NCBI GenBank assembly: GCA_031261485.1
Contig: JAISJO010000031.1
Location: forward strand, 21,349-85,348
Source: Propionibacteriaceae bacterium
GTDB taxonomy: Bacteria; Actinomycetota; Actinomycetes; Propionibacteriales; Propionibacteriaceae
Direction of reading: 5' to 3'
DNA length: 64,000 bases
The stretch's first letter is position 1, and every line of letters starts with the position of its first letter. Under the pieces are notes generated by a model, which made no database searches, was not told the origin of the DNA, and worked only from the letters and a program-made list of their open reading frames with translations. Below are positions 9,089-16,945 of this stretch, piece by piece. The position numbers were made by a program, and so were the translations under genes.

Positions 9089-9888
9089 CGAACCTCCTGA
9101 AGCCGAGGGTCGAGGTAATCACGCACACCGTCGCCCAACAAGTTGAACCCGAGGACAGCCAAGGCGATGGCCGCGCCCGGGATAATTGCCTGCAAAGGCG
9201 CAGCGAACAGATTCGCGTCACGCAACATCCGTCCCCAGGTCGGCGTCGTGGGGGAAGCGGACAGTCCCAGGTAGGACAGACCAGCCTCAGCCAGGATGGC
9301 CATGGAGAAGGAGGCGGCCGCTTGGACTCCGAGCAAGGGGGCGATATTGGGCAGAACGTGGCGCAGAGCGATCATGGAACGCGGTGTGCCGGAGACTTCG
9401 GCGGCAAGGACATAGTCCTGGCTCATGATCGTCAAGGTGGCTGCCCTCGCCATGCGCTGGAAGACCGGGATGGTGGCGATGCCGATGGCGACGGTGGCCG
9501 TGGTGACCGAGGCTCCCTTGGCGGCTGCCAAGAGGACAGCCAGGAGCAAGGTCGGCAGAGCGAAGAGGACGTCAGAGGCGCGACCAATGAGTTCTCCTGC
9601 GACTTTGCGGCCCATTCCTGCGATGATGCCCAAAGGCACGCCGATGAGTGCGGCGATGGCCACAGCGAGGATGCCCACCACCAGAGTCGTTTGTGCCCCG
9701 GTCATGATGCGCGAGAACGTGTCCATGCCGAGCCTGTCCGTGCCGAGAATGTGCGTCCATGACGGAGGCGAATAGCGGCTGGATGAGACGAGATTCGGGT
9801 TGTAGGGCGTCCATACCAAAGAGACAAGGGCAGACAGCGCGACGATACCGGCGAGTACCAGGCCAAACAGAACAGTGAAACGCTTCAT
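9085..9888 (-). CDS. ABC importer permease, DppC type
   Basis: 267 residues with an N-terminal membrane anchor followed by five further hydrophobic helices. The segment HILGTDRLGMDTFSRIMTGA is the conserved DppC/OppC N-terminal motif, and AAEVSGTPRSMIALRHVLPN is the EAA loop contacting the ATPases. Start ATG 9888 overlaps the stop of the DppB-like gene by 4 nt. The inner-membrane protein forms the translocation channel with the DppB-like protein. Confidence 0.88.
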   Translation of the reverse strand: MKRFTVLFGLVLAGIVALSALVSLVWTPYNPNLVSSSRYSPPSWTHILGTDRLGMDTFSRIMTGAQTTLVVGILAVAIAALIGVPLGIIAGMGRKVAGELIGRASDVLFALPTLLLAVLLAAAKGASVTTATVAIGIATIPVFQRMARAATLTIMSQDYVLAAEVSGTPRSMIALRHVLPNIAPLLGVQAAASFSMAILAEAGLSYLGLSASPTTPTWGRMLRDANLFAAPLQAIIPGAAIALAVLGFNLLGDGVRDYLDPRLQEVR

Positions 9889-10847
9889 GCTCGCACCTGC
9901 CGTCGCAAACGAGGATCGATGGCGAAATAGAGCAGGTCGACCACGAAATTGATGGCGAGCACAGCGAACACCAAGAGCATCCCCACTCCCTGGACTGTCA
10001 TCAGGTCGCGGTTCAGAACAGAATCGATGAGCAGGGAACCCAGCCCGGGCAAGACAAAGACTCGCTCGACCAAGATGGCTCCCACAAGCAGGGACGCTGT
10101 CTGCATACCCAGGACTGTCACCAGCGACGTCGCCATGTTGCGCAGTCCGTGACGCACGAGGCCAGCCCATTTGGTCCATCCGACAGAGCGGGCAGTGCGG
10201 TAATAGTCTTCGGTGAGGACGTCGATGAACCCGGCCCGGACATACCGCACAAGCAAACAGGACTGCACGATGACAAGAGAGGCCACGGGCAGGACCATGT
10301 GCCTCGCCCAATCAGAGAACCCCTTAGTCATCAGCGATGCGTACGAATTCGCGGGCAGCCAGCCAAGGATCACCGAGAACACGATGACCAGGACTGCGCC
10401 AGCGAAGAAGACAGGGATGGCCAGACCGATGTGGGACGCCCCATTGACAATCGCACCAAGGCCACGGCGGCGCATCATGGCTGCGACAAGGCCCAAGGGC
10501 ACAGCCACGAGGGTGGACAGCGGAATGGACAGGGCCACCAGCCATCCTGTGATGGCCAGACGCGGTGCGATCTGTCCGGAGACCGATTGGCCCGTGAGAT
10601 AGGACGCGCCAAAGTCGCCGTGGAGCATTCCCAAGAGCCATTCGCCATAGCGCACTAGGAGAGGTCGGTCCAAGCCCCACTTCTGGCGTAGGGCCTCCAC
10701 GGCGTCTGGGGTCGCGCCCAAACCGAGAGTCGCCTGAGCGACATCGCCAGGAAGCGCCTGGACGATGACAAATATGACCACTGAGGCGACCAAAGCCGTG
10801 CCGAGGAAGACGGCAAAGCGACGGGCGAACGCCCCGAGTAGGGTCAC
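9885..10847 (-). CDS. ABC importer permease, DppB type
   Basis: 320 residues, GTG start, lying directly behind the binding-protein gene (1 nt gap). The family pattern LPGDVAQATLG..., LGLDRPLLVRYGEWL and FGASYLTGQSV is that of DppB/GsiC permeases. The EAA loop is TARSVGWTKWAGLVRHGLRN. About six membrane helices are evident. It works with the DppC-like permease downstream. Confidence 0.88.
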   Translation of the reverse strand: MTLLGAFARRFAVFLGTALVASVVIFVIVQALPGDVAQATLGLGATPDAVEALRQKWGLDRPLLVRYGEWLLGMLHGDFGASYLTGQSVSGQIAPRLAITGWLVALSIPLSTLVAVPLGLVAAMMRRRGLGAIVNGASHIGLAIPVFFAGAVLVIVFSVILGWLPANSYASLMTKGFSDWARHMVLPVASLVIVQSCLLVRYVRAGFIDVLTEDYYRTARSVGWTKWAGLVRHGLRNMATSLVTVLGMQTASLLVGAILVERVFVLPGLGSLLIDSVLNRDLMTVQGVGMLLVFAVLAINFVVDLLYFAIDPRLRRQVRA

Positions 10848-10848
10848 G

Positions 10849-12372
10849 TCAGCCCTTGGCAGCGATGGTCGTCACGTCGAAGCTCAGAGTCACAAGGTTC
10901 TCAGGAATGCCCGTGATCCCCACGCGAGCGACGATGAGATTCGGGAACATGAAGAGGAAGTCTGCGGCGGCGTCGTCGGCCAGAATCTTGGCGGCTGCCT
11001 TCATGTCCGTGATGAATTGGTCGCGGGGTTCCTGGTCGGCTTTGGTCAACAGAGCTTGGAAGGCGGGGTTGTCATAGTGCCAGTAATAGTCGGGGCTCGC
11101 CCATCTCGTGATGTCGCGCGCCTCGACGTGGGAGACGATGGTCATGTCGTAGTTCCCACCCAAGTACACGTCGGTCAGCCAGCGGGTGAAGTCGAGTTCC
11201 TCGATGGTCACTGTCACGCCCACCTGGGCCAGTTCGGAAGCGATGAACTGTGCGGCGGGGGTCGTGTACGGGGCGATGGGGATGCGCAGAGCCAGCGTGA
11301 GGCCGGAAGCGTAGCCCGCGTCGGCGAGGAGTTGACGGGCCTTGTCAGGGTCATAGGGGTAGGTGTTGGACAGGTCCTCGTAGTAGGCGTCGGTCGGCAC
11401 GTCCATCGAGCCGATGAGTTGTCCCTTGCCTCCCCATGCGGTGTTGACGAGAGCTTGGCGGTCAATGGCGTAATTGATGGCCTGACGCACCTTGAGATTG
11501 GACAGGGTCTCGCGGGAATGGTTGAAGCCGAGAACGACTTCCGCATTGGAGGACCCTTCAATGATCTGGTACTTCGCCGTGTCGGAGAACTGGTTAAGCG
11601 AATCAGGGCTGGTCAACTCGCCGATGAGGTCGATGTCGCCGGACAGCATGGCGGAGACCATGGCGTTGGGGTCGGGGATGTAGCGGAAGACGACATGCTC
11701 GAAACGACCGGGCGTGCCCCAATAGGAGGGGTTCTTCTTCAACGTCACGCGGTCGCCCTGGACCCACGTGTCGTACATGTACGGGCCAGAGCCCATGGGG
11801 GCGGTGGCCAAGTCGGTGGCGGCGGGGTCGATGATGACCCCTGCGGTGGATGTCATGTCGTACACCCACAGGTTCGAGGGCCTCGACAAGGTGATGACCA
11901 CTGTTCGAGTGTCCTTGGCCTCCACGGAGGAGATGATCGCCATGGACGACACGATGGTGTTGTTCGTCGCAGTGCGCATCCGTTCGATGCTCGACTTCAC
12001 CGCTTCAGCGTTCACCGGCGTGCCGGAAGCGAAAGTCGCCTTCGGATCGAGATGGAAGGTGTACTTCAGGCCATCGGTGGACACTTCATAATCGGTAGCC
12101 AGCAGTGGTTTGATGGCACCGCTGGCATCCTGCTTGATGAGGGTTTCATACACGTTGTAGAGCAGCACCTGCGGGATGGACGCAGCGTCTGAGACCGTGA
12201 GATCCAATGTGGCGGGTTCCAGCGTGAAACCCGCTGTCAGAGTGGTGGCGGCACCATTGGTCGTGCCGGTGGTGGTCCCAGTCTCGTTGGGAGGTGATGG
12301 TGTACACCCCACCAGAACCGATAGGGCCGCAATGGCCGCGACACCGGCGACTGTAAGTCGGTTGAGCCTCAT
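10849..12372 (-). CDS. ABC importer substrate-binding lipoprotein (family 5)
   Basis: 507 residues. ATG at 12372 has AAAGGAC 7 nt upstream. The signal peptide MRLNRLTVAGVAAIAALSV ends in the lipobox LVGC, so Cys23 should be lipidated and the protein anchored outside the membrane. The mature part has the SBP_bac_5 layout: TLDLTVSDAASIPQVLLYNV, MGSGPYMYDTWV, KVRQAINYAIDRQALVN, and a C-terminal half including YDPDKARQLLADAGY. It is the first gene of the five-gene importer operon. The ligand could be peptide, opine or metal chelate and cannot be told from the sequence. Confidence 0.88.
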   Translation of the reverse strand: MRLNRLTVAGVAAIAALSVLVGCTPSPPNETGTTTGTTNGAATTLTAGFTLEPATLDLTVSDAASIPQVLLYNVYETLIKQDASGAIKPLLATDYEVSTDGLKYTFHLDPKATFASGTPVNAEAVKSSIERMRTATNNTIVSSMAIISSVEAKDTRTVVITLSRPSNLWVYDMTSTAGVIIDPAATDLATAPMGSGPYMYDTWVQGDRVTLKKNPSYWGTPGRFEHVVFRYIPDPNAMVSAMLSGDIDLIGELTSPDSLNQFSDTAKYQIIEGSSNAEVVLGFNHSRETLSNLKVRQAINYAIDRQALVNTAWGGKGQLIGSMDVPTDAYYEDLSNTYPYDPDKARQLLADAGYASGLTLALRIPIAPYTTPAAQFIASELAQVGVTVTIEELDFTRWLTDVYLGGNYDMTIVSHVEARDITRWASPDYYWHYDNPAFQALLTKADQEPRDQFITDMKAAAKILADDAAADFLFMFPNLIVARVGITGIPENLVTLSFDVTTIAAKG

Positions 12373-12458
12373 GAATAGTCCTTTCGTCATCTGGCCCGTA
12401 CAGTCTAGTGGCATGTGTGTCAAGTGGCTCGCAAACCGTCCACAAATAGCTGTGTTCC

Positions 12459-12500
12459 AAAACAAAAGGTTCCTGACTCGCGTTTCGGCAAGTCAGGAAC
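12459..12500 (-). terminator. Intrinsic terminator after the initiator tRNA
   Basis: Perfect 10-bp inverted repeat (GTTCCTGACT at 12469-12478, AGTCAGGAAC at 12491-12500) with a 12-nt loop. On the minus strand it is followed by CTTTTGTTTT (12468-12459). It lies 9 nt past the 3' end of the tRNA, so it terminates that transcript. Confidence 0.8.
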
Positions 12501-12509
12501 CTCTATTCG

Positions 12510-12583
12510 TAGCGGGAACAGGATTTGAACCTGTGACCTCTGGGTTATGAGCCCAGCGAGCTACCGAGCTGCTCCATCCCGCG
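12510..12583 (-). tRNA. Initiator tRNA-fMet (anticodon CAT)
   Basis: 74-nt cloverleaf on the minus strand without encoded CCA. Anticodon arm CTGGG-CTCATAA-CCCAG carries the three G:C pairs diagnostic of initiator tRNAs. The first acceptor position is unpaired (C1 opposite T72), another initiator mark. T arm is ACAGG-TTCAAAT-CCTGT; D arm contains GGAGCAGCTCGGTAGCTC. A strong terminator follows. Confidence 0.95.
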
Positions 12584-12711
12584 TCGGTCTAACCATCTTA
12601 CCGCGCCGAGCGACCAACCCCCAAACCCGCGGGCTGGCTCACGCTCCACAGCTCGCCTTCACACCATTGGCGATGCGCCACTGCCCGCGCATGCGCACTA
12701 AGCTAGGGCCT

Positions 12712-13167
12712 ATGGATAATTCTGACATTTTCATCTGCATCGATCACGTCGGCTATGCCGTCCTCAACCTTGATGACGCCATTGAGTTTCACACGAAGAA
12801 GCTGGGATGGCGCCTGCTTCACCGCGAAACCAATGAGGAACAAGGTGTTGAGGAGGCCATGCTCGGCACCAGTGAGCAGCTTCCCCAGTCCGCGCAGGTC
12901 CAACTCTTGGCCCCGCTCAATGACTCCTCGACCATCGCCAAGTGGATCGCCAACAACGGTGGCAAGGGCGGTATCCAGCAGGTCTGCTACCGTGTGGCTG
13001 ATATCGACAAGGCTTCCGAGCAACTGCGCTCCGCTGGCGTGCGCCTGCTGTACACCGAACCCAAGATCGGCACTGGCGGCTCGCGCATCCAGTTCGCCCA
13101 TCCCAAGGACACGGGCGGCATCTTGCTGGAGATCGTCGAACCTGTCGCTGGTGGACATCACGCATAG
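12712..13167 (+). CDS. mce: Methylmalonyl-CoA epimerase
   Basis: 151 residues of the glyoxalase/vicinal oxygen chelate fold. It has HVGYAVLNLDDAIEFHTKKL at the N-terminus, GGIQQVCYRVADIDKA in the centre and GSRIQFAHPKDTGGILLEIVE at the C-terminus, giving the expected His, His, Glu metal ligands. It interconverts the (S)- and (R)-methylmalonyl-CoA epimers, linking propionyl-CoA carboxylase to B12-dependent mutase. ATG at 12712 follows AGGG at short spacing. A cob(I)alamin adenosyltransferase gene about 3 kb away supports the same pathway. Followed by a hairpin terminator. Confidence 0.92.
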   Translation: MDNSDIFICIDHVGYAVLNLDDAIEFHTKKLGWRLLHRETNEEQGVEEAMLGTSEQLPQSAQVQLLAPLNDSSTIAKWIANNGGKGGIQQVCYRVADIDKASEQLRSAGVRLLYTEPKIGTGGSRIQFAHPKDTGGILLEIVEPVAGGHHA

Positions 13168-13208
13168 TAGCTAGTAGGCAACGACTTGTAGCTCGTAGGC
13201 AACTACTT
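13167..13208 (+). repeat. Tandem 21-bp direct repeat after mce
   Basis: Two adjacent 21-bp units (13167-13187 and 13188-13208) beginning GTAGCT and containing GTAGGCAAC differ at two positions. They lie between the mce stop and its terminator. Function unknown; it could be a replication slippage product. Confidence 0.7.
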
Positions 13209-13249
13209 GCGACCGCCCGTGGCATTGGGTGAGAGCATGAAGTACAATC

Positions 13250-13284
13250 GGGGTCATCCCAGGTTTTCTTGGGGTGACCCCGCT
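13250..13284 (+). terminator. Intrinsic terminator between mce and the coiled-coil gene
   Basis: GGGGTCA (13250-13256) pairs with TGACCCC (13275-13281); the inner bases TCCCA and TGGGG extend the stem. The hairpin is followed by a short T run (gctttc). Located 27 nt before the start of the next gene. Confidence 0.65.
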
Positions 13285-13307
13285 TTCATGATGTGAAGGG
13301 AATCGTA

Positions 13308-14543
13308 ATGTCAGATTCGGACCAGGGCCTTGGGCTCTTTGAGGACAATGCCACTGCGGCTGGGTCCTTCCCGCTCCAAATGCGCGGTTATGCCAAGGAG
13401 CATGTGGATGCGTACATCAAGAAGCTGGAGATCCAGTTGACGGACTTGCGCCACCAGATCTCGACTGCGCCGACTGCTTCCTCCGCCGAGGCGCCTGCGG
13501 CCACACAGGGCGCGGCGGACATGAACCGGCTTTCCGGTCATGCTGCACAGATTCTCCAAGCGTCTCAGGCCAAGTCTGACGAGATGTTGACTAGTGCCAC
13601 CGCTGAAGCCCAACGCATCATCACCGAGGCGACCACTGCGGCTCAGGAATTGCGCTTGGCTGGTCAGTCCGATGTCGACGCCCTTCGCACCGCCGCTCAG
13701 AACAATCTCGCGTCTGCTCGGGAGGCCCAGACCAAGGAACTCCAGTCGATGCTCGACCGCGCCAAGGCTGATGTCGAATCGACCCGTGCGTCGGCACAGG
13801 CTCACGCGGAATCCCTGGTCACTCAGGCTCAGCATGACGCTGCGGGCATTGTGGACGCCGCCAAGCGTGAAGCGGAGCAGATTCGCAACAAGTCGGAACA
13901 TGAGGCCACAACAGCACTTGCCACTGCGCAGGCTTCGCGTGACTCGCTCGTGGCTGAAGCCCACAAGACCATGGAAGAGGCACACGCGGCAAAGTCCGCT
14001 GCTCTGGCCGAAATCGCCGCACGTCAAGAAGCGTCTGCCACGAAGCTGGCTGATGAGTCCCAATTGGCCGCTTCCATCCGCTCGACAGCCATCGCTGAAG
14101 CCGAGCAGATCCGCAAAGACGGCACAGCCCATGCCCAGCAATTGCTGGAAGCCGCCCACAACGACGCCTCTGCCCAACAGACCAAACTGGCAACGGAAGC
14201 TGCCAATCGTCGGACCAAACTCCAGGCGGACATCACCGCTCTCCAGCAGCGCAAGCGCGCCATCACCCAGCAATTGGGCAACCTGTTTGGCCTGGGCGCT
14301 GCGGCGGCTTCGGAGTTCCCAGAAGACCGTTGGGAAGACTTGCCTGAGGTGACCTTCGAGAGGGCAGATGGCACTCCCGTCGCCGCTCGCGCCGTGGCGG
14401 CCCCGAGCGAGGGCGATGGTCCCGTCAGCGATGAGGCGGACGAGGATTCGAATGTTTCCGCTCGCCACATGGTCGGCGATATCGAGGACGTGGTGGACTC
14501 CGACGATGAAACCCCCCAGAACTGGGTCGAAGAGACTGAGTAG
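13308..14543 (+). CDS. DivIVA-like long coiled-coil protein (Scy/FilP-like)
   Basis: 411 residues. The N-terminus contains FPLQMRGYAKEHVDAYIKKL, the DivIVA-type short motif that in actinobacterial polar-growth proteins precedes a coiled coil. Residues ~60-330 are an almost uninterrupted Ala/Glu/Gln-rich helix (repeated EAQRIITEATTAAQEL-like heptads). The C-terminus is acidic (SDEADEDSN..., ending VEETE). In Streptomyces the cytoskeletal scy and filP genes also neighbour mce and nucS, so a role in polar growth or envelope organisation is inferred. ATG 13308 was chosen because AAGGGAA precedes it; an upstream ATG at 13293 overlaps that ribosome site. Confidence 0.8.
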   Translation: MSDSDQGLGLFEDNATAAGSFPLQMRGYAKEHVDAYIKKLEIQLTDLRHQISTAPTASSAEAPAATQGAADMNRLSGHAAQILQASQAKSDEMLTSATAEAQRIITEATTAAQELRLAGQSDVDALRTAAQNNLASAREAQTKELQSMLDRAKADVESTRASAQAHAESLVTQAQHDAAGIVDAAKREAEQIRNKSEHEATTALATAQASRDSLVAEAHKTMEEAHAAKSAALAEIAARQEASATKLADESQLAASIRSTAIAEAEQIRKDGTAHAQQLLEAAHNDASAQQTKLATEAANRRTKLQADITALQQRKRAITQQLGNLFGLGAAAASEFPEDRWEDLPEVTFERADGTPVAARAVAAPSEGDGPVSDEADEDSNVSARHMVGDIEDVVDSDDETPQNWVEETE

Positions 14544-14557
14544 GCGGGTAGGCGGTT

Positions 14558-14583
14558 GTCCAGCGTTCAGGTCCAGCGTTCAG
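14558..14583 (+). repeat. Tandem 13-bp repeat at the end of nucS
   Basis: GTCCAGCGTTCAG occurs twice head to tail (14558-14570, 14571-14583). It spans the convergent gap between the coiled-coil gene and nucS and covers the last nucS codon and stop. Probably slippage. Confidence 0.7.
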
Positions 14584-15251
14584 AACAACCGGTCGTCGTC
14601 GGGTTCTAGGCCGCGCAGTGCGTCGTAATCCACGCTGACGCACGCAATACCCCGGTCGGTGGCTAAGACTTTGGCTTGCGGTTTGATGACCTGAGCCGCG
14701 AAGATGCCCTCGACGTCGCCCAGTAGTGGGTCGCGCCTCATGAGGTCGAGATATCGGGTCAACTGCTCGACACCGTCGATTTCCCCTCGCCTCTTCACTT
14801 CGACCGCGACGTACGTCCCTGTGGCAGAACGGCATAGGAGGTCCACGGGTCCAATGGGGGTGAAATACTCTCGGCGAACCAGACTCAGGCCGGGTCGCAG
14901 ACTCTCGGGGTGGTCGGCGAGCAACTCCTGGAGGTGCTTCTCCACCCCATCCTTCTCCAGGCCAGGGTCGATTCCGAGATCGTATTCTTGGTCAGACTCC
15001 ACATCAGCCAGAGCGATTCTCAGGGTATCGGGGCCCTTGCTCGTGACGCGCCAGACCACGTCGTCGCCAGCCCGCTCAATGGTGAGGGTGCAGGGCGCAC
15101 CCATCCAGTTGAGTGGTTTGTACGCCCCTCCGTCGCTGTGAATGGACACAGAACCGTCCGATTTGATCATGATGAGGCGCTTGGCCATCGGAAGGTGGGC
15201 CGACAGACGGCCCGAGTAATCCACTTCGCAGGTGGCAACGACGAGTCGCAT
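14580..15251 (-). CDS. nucS: Endonuclease NucS (mismatch-specific)
   Basis: 223 residues, full length. The N-terminal half is the DNA-binding domain ([20 protein letters not shown]). The C-terminal half is a RecB-like nuclease with [20 protein letters not shown], giving the Asp, Glu and Lys of the active site, then QLTRYLDLM. The protein ends DDRLF, a beta-clamp-binding type C-terminus usual in actinobacterial NucS. NucS replaces MutS/MutL in mismatch repair of most Actinomycetota. The start overlaps the stop of the upstream cyclophilin gene by one base (TGATG). Confidence 0.93.
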   Translation of the reverse strand: MRLVVATCEVDYSGRLSAHLPMAKRLIMIKSDGSVSIHSDGGAYKPLNWMGAPCTLTIERAGDDVVWRVTSKGPDTLRIALADVESDQEYDLGIDPGLEKDGVEKHLQELLADHPESLRPGLSLVRREYFTPIGPVDLLCRSATGTYVAVEVKRRGEIDGVEQLTRYLDLMRRDPLLGDVEGIFAAQVIKPQAKVLATDRGIACVSVDYDALRGLEPDDDRLF

Positions 15252-16021
15252 CAGCCGTTGACTTCAGCCACGGCCTTGATGTGCCCGCCTTCCTTGGGCG
15301 CCGAGCCTTGAGCGTTCGAGGGGTCCACCCCGCCTTGGGCGGCAATGGCCTCGATGACCTGCATCCCTGCTGCGTCGACCGAACCGAAGACTGTGTACGA
15401 CGGCGCCAGTCGGACACCGTCAGCGATGATAATGAAGAACTGCGAGCCATTCGTGTTTGGCCCTGCGTTCGCCATGGCGAGGGTGCCGTAAGGATAGGTC
15501 TCTGTGCCCGTCAGTTCGTCGGCATAGCGGTAGCCGGGGCCGCCGCGACCTGTCGCCGTTGGGTCGCCGCACTGCAAGACGAAATCGGGAGCCAGTCGGT
15601 GGCACGATGTGTCGTCAAAGTATCCTTGGTCCGCGAGGGACTCGAAGGAATTGACCGTGCACGGTGCTTTTGAGCGGTCCATGGTCAATGTCACGTCGCC
15701 TGCGTCCATGTGCATGACGAACGAGACTGTTCCTGTGGCTTGGGCAGTGGAGGACGGAGGGGATACAGGTTTGGCTGCCGTCCCGTCTGCGAGATAGCCG
15801 CACTGGACCGTATCGCCTGACGTCGTCGTACCGTCCGTGCCTTGGCTCGCGGCCTGGGTGGCGGTGGCGGCACTTGTGGCAGGGGATGTCGCGGCGCTGC
15901 CAGTGGGGGCGGTGGCAGGGGCGCTCTGCGTCGTGTCCCCTATGGGCGCGCCGCATCCTGAGAGAAATAACAATGGGATGGCAAGGGAGAATGCGAGCGA
16001 TGAGAAGCGGCGACCGTTCAT
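15251..16021 (-). CDS. Cyclophilin-type peptidyl-prolyl isomerase, lipoprotein
   Basis: 256 residues. Signal peptide with lipobox LSGC (Cys23), then an Ala/Thr-rich linker to about residue 90, then a cyclophilin domain: [74 protein letters not shown]. The active-site Arg of FHR is present in SCHRLAPDF. Predicted to be membrane-anchored on the outer face and to assist folding of exported proteins. ATG 16021 has GGAAAGG upstream and is divergent from the adenosyltransferase gene with only 30 nt between. Confidence 0.9.
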   Translation of the reverse strand: MNGRRFSSLAFSLAIPLLFLSGCGAPIGDTTQSAPATAPTGSAATSPATSAATATQAASQGTDGTTTSGDTVQCGYLADGTAAKPVSPPSSTAQATGTVSFVMHMDAGDVTLTMDRSKAPCTVNSFESLADQGYFDDTSCHRLAPDFVLQCGDPTATGRGGPGYRYADELTGTETYPYGTLAMANAGPNTNGSQFFIIIADGVRLAPSYTVFGSVDAAGMQVIEAIAAQGGVDPSNAQGSAPKEGGHIKAVAEVNG

Positions 16022-16051
16022 GGATGAACCTTTCCACAGTACGATTGAGTC

Positions 16052-16627
16052 ATGGTGAACCTGACCAGAATATACACTCGCACGGGCGATCAGGGTCAGA
16101 CGCGGCTGGCCAACAATGAATCCGTCCCCAAGACCGACCCGCGACTGTCGGCCTATGGGACTGTGGATGAGGCCAACTCGGCGCTGGGTTGGGCTCTGGC
16201 TGTGCCCGATATCGACCCCGGCATGGCAGATGTGCTCACGCGGGTGCAAAATGACTTGTTCGACGCGGGAGCGGACTTGGCGACGCCCTTGGATGCTTCT
16301 TCGGATCGCCCGGCCCTGCGAGTGGAGCAGGCGTGGGTGGATCGTTTGGAAGATTGGTGCGATACCTTCGGAGAAGACCTCCCGTCGTTGCGTTCCTTCC
16401 TCTTGCCAGGCGGCACAGAGCTGTCGGCTCGGCTCAACATCGTCCGTACAATTGTACGGCGCGCAGAGCGAGAGGCGTGGGCCGCAGGCGAGGAGACTTC
16501 TGTGAACCCCCTTGCCCTGCAATACTTGAACCGCTTGTCAGACCTGCTTTTCATCCTGGGACGTCACGCCAATCGTCTGGCCGGAGTTGATGAGGTTCTG
16601 TGGGTTCCCGCTGGGGACCATGCCTAA
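16052..16627 (+). CDS. Cob(I)alamin adenosyltransferase, PduO type
   Basis: 191 residues. The N-terminal ATP-binding motif IYTRTGDQGQTRL, the GTVDEANSALGWA segment and the C-terminal motif RTIVRRAEREAW followed by YLNRLSDLLFILGRHAN define the PduO-type family. It makes adenosylcobalamin from ATP and cob(I)alamin, the cofactor required by methylmalonyl-CoA mutase, consistent with mce nearby. It overlaps the following small gene by 8 nt. Confidence 0.92.
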   Translation: MVNLTRIYTRTGDQGQTRLANNESVPKTDPRLSAYGTVDEANSALGWALAVPDIDPGMADVLTRVQNDLFDAGADLATPLDASSDRPALRVEQAWVDRLEDWCDTFGEDLPSLRSFLLPGGTELSARLNIVRTIVRRAEREAWAAGEETSVNPLALQYLNRLSDLLFILGRHANRLAGVDEVLWVPAGDHA

Positions 16628-16898
16628 TACTCGGCGACTTTCGAAACATGTACGACCGGCTCGGCCCCTGGCTGACGGGCATACGCACGCAGAGACCAAA
16701 TCGGATGGGCGGTGGATTGTCCGTACAATGTCCGGCGCGCGTGCGGAGAAGGTGTATATCTGTCCCGGCTGCCAGTCCCCCATCCCGATGGGAACTGCCC
16801 ACGTCGTCGTGTGGCCCCACACGCCGTCACTACTGACAGACAAGGCCGTGGACGAACGCCGCCATTGGCACACGTCGTGTTGGGAGCGTCGGCGCTAG
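16620..16898 (+). CDS. Small conserved zinc-ribbon-like protein
   Basis: 92 residues. ATG at 16620 overlaps the adenosyltransferase stop. The central part is KVYICPGCQSPIPMGTAHVV, followed by WPH and DERRHWHTSCW, a CxxC...HxxC arrangement able to bind zinc. Similar short proteins (often labelled ATP/GTP-binding protein) are encoded in Streptomyces and relatives, typically ending in RRHWHT.CW. Function unknown; the pattern of Cys/His and WIVRTMSG supports a real gene. Confidence 0.75.
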   Translation: MPNTRRLSKHVRPARPLADGHTHAETKSDGRWIVRTMSGARAEKVYICPGCQSPIPMGTAHVVVWPHTPSLLTDKAVDERRHWHTSCWERRR

Positions 16899-16945
16899 AA
16901 CGAACGACATTGTTGGTCGTGAACTCTTTGCCCTGTGCGAAAAGT

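Noticed and set aside
9889..10311. Upstream extension of the DppC-like permease frame
   Set aside because: It overlaps the DppB-like permease in another frame; the conserved N-terminus begins at ATG 9888 with a 4-nt overlap.
10765..12192. 475-codon plus-strand frame opposite the substrate-binding protein
   Set aside because: The minus strand encodes a complete lipoprotein with signal peptide and family motifs; the antisense frame is rich in His, Val and Gly without domain features.
13311..14468. 385-codon minus-strand frame opposite the coiled-coil gene
   Set aside because: Composition follows from the repetitive coiled-coil coding strand; no start signal or family match.
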